43,414 nt of DNA from Saprospiraceae bacterium (GTDB lineage: Bacteria > Bacteroidota > Bacteroidia > Chitinophagales > Saprospiraceae), in contig JAGPCT010000028.1 of assembly GCA_018057925.1 (NCBI GenBank), positions 1 through 43,414 on the forward strand. Reading direction: 5' to 3'. The translations under genes were made by a program, and so were the position numbers. Every line of letters begins with the position of its first letter. The stretch's first letter is position 1. Below the pieces are notes generated by a model. It worked only from the letters and a program-made list of their open reading frames with translations. It was not told the origin of the DNA and made no database searches. Below are positions 36,915-43,414 of this stretch, in pieces.

Positions 36915-37063
36915 CCCGAATTCAGCAGTAAAGGTTTTGAAAAACCATATACTGCTGATTATGAGGGTTAATCCCGATGTACGAATCGTTTCAATGGTTT
37001 CTGTAAGCCATTGATTACGAGTCGTAAATCGATTCCGCATGTGTCTAATGCGGAATTTGGGTT
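36915..37063 (-). repeat. 151-bp dispersed repeat, copy 4, reversed
   Basis: The only clear copy in reverse orientation: it starts CCCGAATTCAGCAG and ends GGAATTTGGGTT on the plus strand. The right hairpin is the best paired of all copies (CAGCAGTA/TACTGCTG), where other copies have CAGCACTA. It faces the forward copy at 37996 across the methyltransferase gene. Confidence 0.9.
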
Positions 37064-37116
37064 TATATCCAATTGTGATAATGAAATTCAACATTTGCAC
37101 TAAAAATAACGCATCA

Positions 37117-37761
37117 ATGAAGAGATATCAAGAAACATTTGATACATGGAACAAAGTAGCCTTTTTGTACCAAGAGAAGTTTATGGATTTAACTTTATAT
37201 GATGAAACATACGATTTCTTTTGCAATTCAATTGTTAAGAAAAAGGCTAAACTATTAGAAATAGGATGCGGTCCGGGAAATATCACCAAGTACATTTTAT
37301 CAAAAAGGTCCGATTTTGATATTTTTGGCATCGATATTGCACCGAATATGATTGAGCTTGCTAAAAAAAACAACCCTACAGCAGAATTTGCCATCCTGGA
37401 CAGCAGGCATATTGATACTTTAAAAGAGAAGTATGATGGGATAGTTAGTGGGTTTTGTTTGCCTTATTTATCCTATTTTGAAGGCAGAAAATGTTTAGAA
37501 AATTGTACTAAATTGTTGAATGACAATGGGCTTTTGTATGTTAGTTTTGTCGAAGGCAAGCGCGAAGATTCGGGATATAAAACAAGCAGTACCGGCGACA
37601 GAACCTATTTTTATTATTACAATGTAAAAGAAATAACGGGTCTCTTAGAAAAACTCAAATTCCAAATAATAAAGACTTTCCAATTGGACTATAAAAGATC
37701 GGAAAATGAGGTCGAAGTTCATACTATTATCATTGCAAAAAAGCAGAAGCAAGATTATTAA
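37117..37761 (+). CDS. SAM-dependent class I methyltransferase
   Basis: A 214-residue enzyme. The SAM site motif I is KLLEIGCGPGNITKYIL near 46; the acidic residue after strand 2 is in FGIDIAPNMIELAKKNNP; motif post-II is AEFAILDSRHID. The substrate is not predictable. I choose ATG 37117, whose product begins KRYQETFDTWNKVAFLYQEKF like related proteins; the longer frame begins at 37039 inside the adjacent repeat copy. The gene is flanked by two inverted copies of the 151-bp repeat and has no same-strand partner, so it may have arrived as a unit. Confidence 0.87.
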   Translation: MKRYQETFDTWNKVAFLYQEKFMDLTLYDETYDFFCNSIVKKKAKLLEIGCGPGNITKYILSKRSDFDIFGIDIAPNMIELAKKNNPTAEFAILDSRHIDTLKEKYDGIVSGFCLPYLSYFEGRKCLENCTKLLNDNGLLYVSFVEGKREDSGYKTSSTGDRTYFYYYNVKEITGLLEKLKFQIIKTFQLDYKRSENEVEVHTIIIAKKQKQDY

Positions 37762-37995
37762 AATAGCTCATTTTATCTTTATTTTCAATAGTTATAATAA
37801 TATTATCATACATTTCAATTCACCAATATTTATAACCATGCGCATTAACCACAGGCTTGACAACTACCTACTCTTAATCTTTCAATTCCCATTTAGAAGG
37901 CTAAAAAAAGGAGATAGTCCAGCTCAAACCTATTCAGTAAATTACTTTTACATGAAAAGACAAAATCAATGATGATAAAATCTCCACCAAAATTG

Positions 37996-38146
37996 AACCC
38001 AAATTCCGCATTAGACAATTGCGGAATCGATTTACGACTCGTAATCAATGGTTTATAGAAACCATTGAAACGATTCGTACATCGGGATTAACCCTCATAA
38101 TCAGCACTATACGGTTTTACAAAACCCTTACTGCTGAATTCGGGTT
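37996..38146 (+). repeat. 151-bp dispersed three-hairpin repeat, copy 5
   Basis: From AACCCAAATTC to GAATTCGGGTT. The first hairpin is perfect, TTCCGCA at 38003-38009 pairing with TGCGGAA at 38019-38025. The copy ends 22 bp ahead of the purL -33 box, so it lies next to that promoter without overlapping it. Confidence 0.92.
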
Positions 38147-38168
38147 GAAAGTATTTGGTGCAATTATC

Positions 38169-38200
38169 TTTGGTTTCAAAGTATATTACGAGTACCTTTG
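38169..38200 (+). promoter_or_regulatory. Promoter of purL
   Basis: TTTG at 38169-38172, a 20-bp spacer and TACCTTTG at 38193-38200 match the Bacteroidota promoter. The leader before the ATG at 38218 is short, about 10 bases, leaving no room for a riboswitch. Confidence 0.7.
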
Positions 38201-38217
38201 CAATTTAATTCGGTGAT

Positions 38218-41200
38218 ATGATATATTTCTTTGAAGGCAATGCAGACAAGGTCTTTGCTGTACAAGTGACAAAGACCCTTTCTGATGCTGATCTTTCAAA
38301 ACTAATGTGGCTATTTGGCGGTGCTAAGCTTCACGATCAACCTTTTATTTCAGGCACCTTCATCGGCCCACGAGCAGCCATGGCTACACCATGGAGTACC
38401 AATGCGGTGGAGATTACTCAAAACATGGCCATTGTAGGTATTTCCCGAATAGAGGAATATACCAAATCTGAAGATAATAACGCTTCTTTTGACCCAATGC
38501 TCAGTCAACGATACTCACATTTAGATCAAAATCTTTACAAAATAGAAAGCATTCCAACTCCAATCACCCAAATAACCGATATCGCCACATTTAATGCGAC
38601 TGAGGGACTTGCCCTTAGTGATGAAGAAATTGATTACCTCAATCAACTTTCAGTGCGGTTAGGTCGTCAACTCACAGATTCAGAAATATTTGGTTTTTCT
38701 CAGGTCAATTCAGAACATTGCAGGCACAAAATATTCAATGGTAAATTTGTCATTGACGGTCAAGAAAAAGAGTCTTCCTTATTTCAACTGATAAAAAGAA
38801 CCTCCAAACTCAACCCCAACACCATTGTGTCAGCCTATAAAGATAACGTTGCTTTTCTGAAAGGCCCGGCTATCAAGCAGTTTGCTCCTACGAGAGCAGA
38901 TATCTCCGATTATTTTCAGACAAAATTCATTGATTCTGTCTTATCCTTAAAAGCAGAGACGCATAATTTCCCGACAACTGTTGAACCCTTCAACGGAGCA
39001 GCGACCGGATCAGGAGGTGAAATAAGAGACAGACTTGCCGGGGGACAAGGTTCACTACCATTGGCAGGAACGGCAGTTTATATGACTTCTTATTCCAGAT
39101 TGGAAGATAATAGACACTGGGAAAAAGCCTTTCCTGCAAGAAATTGGCTCTACCAAACACCTTTAGATATCTTGATCAAAGCATCCAATGGAGCATCAGA
39201 CTTTGGAAACAAATTTGGCCAACCTTTGATTACAGGTTCTATACTTACCTTTGAACACAGTGAGTATAATCAAAATTTGGGTTATGACAAAGTCATTATG
39301 CAGGCAGGCGGCATTGGTTATGGCAAGGTCGATCAATCCAAAAAGTTACAACCACATCCCGGTGACAAAATCATTGTCATGGGCGGCGATAACTACCGAA
39401 TCGGTATGGGCGGCGCTGCCGTATCTTCTGCCGACACCGGAGAATTTGGATCGGGAATAGAGCTTAATGCCGTACAGCGTTCTAATCCGGAAATGCAAAA
39501 AAGAGTAGCCAATGCCATCCGCGGTATGGTAGAAAGCGACAACAACCATATCATATCTATCCACGATCACGGAGCAGGAGGTCACCTCAACTGCCTATCT
39601 GAGTTGGTTGAAAGCTCGGGTGGAAAGATTGATTTAGACAAATTACCCATAGGTGACCCCACCCTTTCTGCCAAAGAAATCATCGGAAACGAATCCCAAG
39701 AAAGGATGGGGCTTGTTATTTCGCCTTCATACGTCGATACTTTACAGAAGATCGCAGATAGAGAACGCGCACCCATGTACGTTGTAGGGGAAGTGAGTGA
39801 CGACCAACAATTCACTATCAAATCTTCCTCAACAGGAGATATCCCAATAGACCTAAGTCTGCAAGATATGTTTGGAAGTTCTCCGGCTACTGTCCTTCAT
39901 GATACAACAGTCCACAGACAATACGATGATTTAGAATATAAAGTTGAACAATTGGATACTTACCTGAATCAAGTGTTACAATTAGAAGGTGTAGCTTGCA
40001 AAGACTGGCTTACCAATAAAGTTGACCGGTGCGTAGGTGGACTTGTCGCCAAACAACAATGTGTAGGTTCACTACAGTTACCTCTCAACAATTGTGGAGT
40101 CATGGCATTGGACTATCAAGGAAAAGAAGGCTTGGCCACTTCTATCGGCCATTCCCCTCTTACAGCCCTTATTGACGCTGGTGCAGGAAGTCGCAATGCT
40201 ATCGCTGAGGCATTGACCAATATCCTTTGGGCACCACTACAAGATGGTATTCAGAGCGTATCGCTATCCGCCAATTGGATGTGGCCTTGCAAAAATGAGG
40301 GCGAAGATGCACGCCTCTATCAAGCAGTGCAAGCTTGTTCTGACTTCGCAATAGATTTGGGCATCAACATTCCGACCGGTAAAGATTCTTTGTCAATGAA
40401 ACAAAAATATCCGGACAAAGACGTATTGTCCCCGGGCACTGTTATTATATCGGCAGCAGCCCACTGCAACAACGTACGACAGGTTATTGAACCCGTACTT
40501 AAGAACAATGGCACCCTTATTTATTACATCAATATGTCTGGCACGTCACTTGAGTTAGGCGGATCATCCTTTGCACAAGTGCTTAATAAAATTGGCCAAA
40601 AGACGCCTGATATTAACCAACCGGATCAATTTGTCAAATCTTTCAATTGTATCCAACAGCTAATTAAAGACGGAATGATATATTCCGGGCATGACATTGG
40701 AAGTGGTGGCTTTATAATATCATTGCTTGAAATGTGCTTTGCAGAAAATAATCTGGGTGCAAGCATAGATGTTTCAACAATAAGCAATAAAGATATTATT
40801 CATAAGTTGTTCCATGAAAATGTAGGAATCATATTCCAAGCTTCATCTGAGGTTGAAGAAGTCTTTGACAAAGCTCAAATCCCATTTGTTAGCCTTGGAG
40901 AAGTCAATAAATCCGGCACATTGTCTGTAATCGATGGTTCTGAAGAATACTCCTTCGATATAGCAGCTTTAAGAGACACCTGGTATCGAACATCTTATCT
41001 GTTGGATCAACATCAAAGTGGACCACAAAAAGCCAAGGAACGCTTTGAAAACTATAAACATCAACCACTTCAATTCCAATTTCCGACATCTTTCAATGGA
41101 TTAAAACCCATTATTGATCCTACCAAGCCTCGACCCAAAGCAGCCGTTATCAGAGAAAAAGGCAGTAATTCAGAGCGGGAACTCGCCAACGCCTTATATA

Positions 41201-41898
41201 CAGCTGGTTTTGACGTGAAAGACATTCACATGACTGACCTCATTTCGGGGAGGGAGACGCTGGAAGACGTCCGAATGATTGCCGCAGTAGGTGGATTTTC
41301 CAATTCTGATGTGCTCGGTTCTGCTAAAGGTTGGGCGGGCGCATTTCAGTACAATGAGAAGGCAAAAAAGGCATTAGAACAGTTCTTTGCAAGAAAAGAC
41401 ACTTTGTCGCTCGGCGTATGTAATGGTTGTCAGTTATTTATCGAGTTAGGCCTAATCAATCCTGACCATATAGAAAAGCCACGTATGGACCACAACCAAA
41501 GCAACAAACACGAATGTACCTTTACCTCATTGATAATTGCGGAAAACCCATCGGTAATGCTGTCATCACTCAGTGGTGCAACACTTGGTGTATGGGCTTC
41601 CCATGGAGAAGGTCGATTCAGGATGCCTTATCAAGAAGAAAAATATAATATTGTAGCCAAGTATGCTTATGCCGATTATCCGGCATGCCCCAATGGCTCA
41701 GACTTCAATACGGCTATGTTGTGTGACGATACAGGAAGACATTTGGTTATGATGCCCCATATAGAACGGTCACTATTCCAATGGAATTGGGCACATTATC
41801 CGGATGGGCGGCATGATGAAGTCTCCCCTTGGATAGAAGCATTCGTCAATGCCCGCCAATGGATAGAAAACATCAATATATCGGCTAATGAAGGATAG
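38218..41898 (+). CDS. purL: Phosphoribosylformylglycinamidine synthase, single-chain type
   Basis: A 1,226-residue enzyme of purine synthesis that turns FGAR, ATP and glutamine into FGAM. The N-terminal PurS-like domain is residues 1-140, followed by the linker with SQVNSEHCRHKIFNG near 161. The two synthetase halves include AETHNFPTTVEPFNGAATG near 244 and HDHGAGGHLNCLSELVESSGG. The C-terminal glutaminase (from about 970) has the nucleophile in LGVCNGCQLF near 1067, and the His in SHGEGRF near 1128. Large single-chain PurL is usual in Bacteroidota and Proteobacteria. The gene has its own promoter and no other purine gene nearby. Confidence 0.97.
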   Translation: MIYFFEGNADKVFAVQVTKTLSDADLSKLMWLFGGAKLHDQPFISGTFIGPRAAMATPWSTNAVEITQNMAIVGISRIEEYTKSEDNNASFDPMLSQRYSHLDQNLYKIESIPTPITQITDIATFNATEGLALSDEEIDYLNQLSVRLGRQLTDSEIFGFSQVNSEHCRHKIFNGKFVIDGQEKESSLFQLIKRTSKLNPNTIVSAYKDNVAFLKGPAIKQFAPTRADISDYFQTKFIDSVLSLKAETHNFPTTVEPFNGAATGSGGEIRDRLAGGQGSLPLAGTAVYMTSYSRLEDNRHWEKAFPARNWLYQTPLDILIKASNGASDFGNKFGQPLITGSILTFEHSEYNQNLGYDKVIMQAGGIGYGKVDQSKKLQPHPGDKIIVMGGDNYRIGMGGAAVSSADTGEFGSGIELNAVQRSNPEMQKRVANAIRGMVESDNNHIISIHDHGAGGHLNCLSELVESSGGKIDLDKLPIGDPTLSAKEIIGNESQERMGLVISPSYVDTLQKIADRERAPMYVVGEVSDDQQFTIKSSSTGDIPIDLSLQDMFGSSPATVLHDTTVHRQYDDLEYKVEQLDTYLNQVLQLEGVACKDWLTNKVDRCVGGLVAKQQCVGSLQLPLNNCGVMALDYQGKEGLATSIGHSPLTALIDAGAGSRNAIAEALTNILWAPLQDGIQSVSLSANWMWPCKNEGEDARLYQAVQACSDFAIDLGINIPTGKDSLSMKQKYPDKDVLSPGTVIISAAAHCNNVRQVIEPVLKNNGTLIYYINMSGTSLELGGSSFAQVLNKIGQKTPDINQPDQFVKSFNCIQQLIKDGMIYSGHDIGSGGFIISLLEMCFAENNLGASIDVSTISNKDIIHKLFHENVGIIFQASSEVEEVFDKAQIPFVSLGEVNKSGTLSVIDGSEEYSFDIAALRDTWYRTSYLLDQHQSGPQKAKERFENYKHQPLQFQFPTSFNGLKPIIDPTKPRPKAAVIREKGSNSERELANALYTAGFDVKDIHMTDLISGRETLEDVRMIAAVGGFSNSDVLGSAKGWAGAFQYNEKAKKALEQFFARKDTLSLGVCNGCQLFIELGLINPDHIEKPRMDHNQSNKHECTFTSLIIAENPSVMLSSLSGATLGVWASHGEGRFRMPYQEEKYNIVAKYAYADYPACPNGSDFNTAMLCDDTGRHLVMMPHIERSLFQWNWAHYPDGRHDEVSPWIEAFVNARQWIENINISANEG

Positions 41899-41928
41899 TT
41901 GTTATTTTCATTGTAAAATAAGCTTAGG

Positions 41929-42708
41929 ATGGAATGTATAGAAAGTCCCCATAATCGTACTTTCAAGCATTTACTTCGGCTTTCTATCGACAACCATTAT
42001 CGCAGAAAAAATGGATTGCTGATAGTGGAAGGAAAAAAAGAAATAGATAGCGCCCTTGCTCATGGTTACCCTATTGAATTATTGTGCTTCGATCAAAAAT
42101 ACCTGAATAATAATGAACAAAAGAACTATGCTTATATCCCATCCATAACCTTGCATCATCAACTTTTTTGCAAATTGGTGTATAGAGAAAATTCAAGCAG
42201 CATTATTGGGATATTTAAAGAACCTGATTTAAGTCTAACAAATATCAATCTCTCACCTCAACCTCTAATCGTTATAATAGAAGGAATCGAAAAACCCGGA
42301 AATGTTGGTGCAATCCTTCGCTCTTGTGATGCTGTAAAAGCGGATGCCGTCATAGTAAGTGGTAAAAATCATTCTTTCTTTCATCCCAACACCATCAGAT
42401 CCAGTGTAGGCACTCTATTTTCAATGCAATTAGCTGCAGGGGATGAAGAAGAAATATTGCAATGGTGCAAGCTACATCACATCAAGATATACTCGGCTGC
42501 CCTTCAAACAAACACTCAATATACCCAAGTGGATTATACGGGAGGAACGGCCTTTGTCATGGGAGCTGAAGATAAAGGATTGGAAGAATTTTGGCGAAAA
42601 TCATCTAATCATATCATTAAAATCCCTATGCTCGGTCACAATGATTCTTTAAACGTATCAGTCAGTGCGGCAGTCTTACTATATGAGGCCATCCGCCAAA
42701 GGAGTTGA
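41929..42708 (+). CDS. SpoU/TrmH-family RNA 2'-O-methyltransferase
   Basis: A 259-residue protein. The N-terminal domain (residues 5-95) is the SpoU substrate-binding type, with GLLIVEGKKEIDSALAHGY. The SPOUT knot domain has motif 1 IEGIEKPGNVGAILRSCDA near 118, motif 2 FVMGAEDKGL near 206 and motif 3 IPMLGHNDSLNVSVSAAVLLYE near 230. It methylates a ribose 2'-OH in rRNA or tRNA; the exact site is unknown. It lies 30 bp after purL and could share its transcript. Confidence 0.92.
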   Translation: MECIESPHNRTFKHLLRLSIDNHYRRKNGLLIVEGKKEIDSALAHGYPIELLCFDQKYLNNNEQKNYAYIPSITLHHQLFCKLVYRENSSSIIGIFKEPDLSLTNINLSPQPLIVIIEGIEKPGNVGAILRSCDAVKADAVIVSGKNHSFFHPNTIRSSVGTLFSMQLAAGDEEEILQWCKLHHIKIYSAALQTNTQYTQVDYTGGTAFVMGAEDKGLEEFWRKSSNHIIKIPMLGHNDSLNVSVSAAVLLYEAIRQRS

Positions 42709-42755
42709 CCCATATTCAAATTATAGCAAAAAATCCCTTTTATTTGAAATAGGGC

Positions 42756-43414
42756 TTAATTGCTCTCATGTGCTTTCAAAATGGCGATAACCTCTTCTTC
42801 TGAAAATCCTGTAATTTTGGAAATGAATGCTGTCTGAATTCCCTGGGCAAAACAATTTAAGACTATTTCAATCTTTCCTTCAATCATTCCTTCAATTTTT
42901 CCTTTAGCTTTTCCTTTTATTATTCCTCTAGCTTCCCCTTTGGCTTCCCCTTCCAATAATCCGGTTTCCCATGCATTTTCTAACATGTCTTTGGATACCA
43001 ATAAGTTCTTTTGGTATTTCTTGTATTTTAATTTTGTTGCTGCATCCATATTGTCATAACGTAATTGATTATTCACTAATTGTAATCCTTTGGCCTTATA
43101 GTTTTTCGGCAATTTTGTATTTTTTAGAAAATATATCCATTCGTCTAATGTATTTTTCGCCAGATTGTCAAACTTATTAATTTTCAACAAATAATACTCC
43201 GGAAAAATTCCACTCGGCTCTTTTTTATCAAACAATTTAACTTGCTTCTCTGATAGCATTAAAGTGTCGCTGTGGTGCATACCTATGAAGTTTGTTCTGC
43301 CGATATACACATAATCTATACCCATTCCAAGGTCGAAGTATAGAATATTAATCGAATACACCTTTTTAACTAGAGAGTAAGGATCTCCCTTGGACAAGTA
43401 TTCCGTGATGATCT
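42756..43414 (-). CDS. Rpn/PD-(D/E)XK transposase-type nuclease family, 5' end outside
   Basis: The frame remains open to the right edge of the window (the last codons read I-I-T-E-Y-L-S-K), so only the C-terminal 218 residues are present and the TTG at 43397 is not the true start. YSINILYFDLG, HHSDTLMLSEKQVKLF and EYYLLKINKFD match Rpn-type recombination-promoting nucleases. The tail has a helical Gly/Lys/Glu repeat (EGEAKGEARGIIKGKAKGK) and a helix-turn-helix-like end (GFSEEEVIAIL), both usual in the family. The nuclease core lies mainly outside. Such genes are often multicopy and move between genomes. Confidence 0.82.
   Translation of the reverse strand, partial: IITEYLSKGDPYSLVKKVYSINILYFDLGMGIDYVYIGRTNFIGMHHSDTLMLSEKQVKLFDKKEPSGIFPEYYLLKINKFDNLAKNTLDEWIYFLKNTKLPKNYKAKGLQLVNNQLRYDNMDAATKLKYKKYQKNLLVSKDMLENAWETGLLEGEAKGEARGIIKGKAKGKIEGMIEGKIEIVLNCFAQGIQTAFISKITGFSEEEVIAILKAHESN

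Noticed and set aside
37838-37972. 45-codon frame after the methyltransferase gene
   Set aside because: It is short, has no recognisable leader, promoter or domain, and lies in AT-rich spacer.

Overview
The window looks like a chromosomal segment of a Bacteroidota bacterium, probably of the Saprospiria/Chitinophagia side. The evidence is: AT-rich DNA; recurrent promoters of the form TTTG - 17 to 20 bp - TAnnTTTG; a secreted HmuY-type protein ending in a type IX secretion (T9SS) sorting domain; a CusA efflux pump fused to a TolC-like domain; a bS16 ribosomal protein with a long acidic tail; and an sdhCAB operon with a single cytochrome b subunit. The exact genus cannot be read from the sequence.

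Layout. 1-2.3 kb: the end of a ParD-like antitoxin, its ParE toxin, and an ADP-ribosylglycohydrolase with an unfamiliar N-terminal domain. 2.7-9.7 kb: a plus-strand run with an MsbA-like ABC exporter, a DnaQ-type exonuclease, an MbnP-like lipoprotein, an MbnP protein, its MbnH/MauG-type di-haem partner and a GlcD-like flavoprotein. 9.7-15.2 kb: minus-strand rimP-nusA, then infB with a TIGR02757 gene. 15.3-26.1 kb: a PAP2 phosphatase and a minus-strand set of HmuY, TonB receptor, small Cys-rich protein, CusA-TolC fusion and CusB. 27.1-34.6 kb: a helical protein of unknown function, rpsP, a YceI protein, an OB-fold protein and sdhCAB. 35.2-43.4 kb: a hypothetical protein, an SGNH hydrolase, a methyltransferase, purL, a SpoU/TrmH rRNA/tRNA methyltransferase and an edge-truncated Rpn-family nuclease.

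The main non-coding signal is a dispersed repeat of about 151 bp. Five full-length copies (2364, 26415, 29535, 36915 reversed, 37996) and several decayed or deleted copies lie between genes. Each has about 15-bp terminal inverted repeats (AACCCAAATTC...GAATTCGGGTT) and three internal hairpins. Base changes between copies often keep pairing through G:U wobbles, one copy has its hairpin loop flipped, and one apparent derivative at 22607 is reduced to the two ends. Two inverted full copies bracket a lone methyltransferase gene. This family is the best candidate for something undescribed. A second, weaker hairpin family starts exactly at the stop codons of the ADP-ribosylglycohydrolase and cusB genes.

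The other notable event is a single in-frame TAA that cuts the 1,451-codon CusA-TolC gene in two. The reading frame is otherwise intact on both sides, which fits a recent CAA-to-TAA change, a sequence error or readthrough. Copper or metal handling recurs in the window: MbnP/MbnH, CusA/CusB and a His-rich adaptor.
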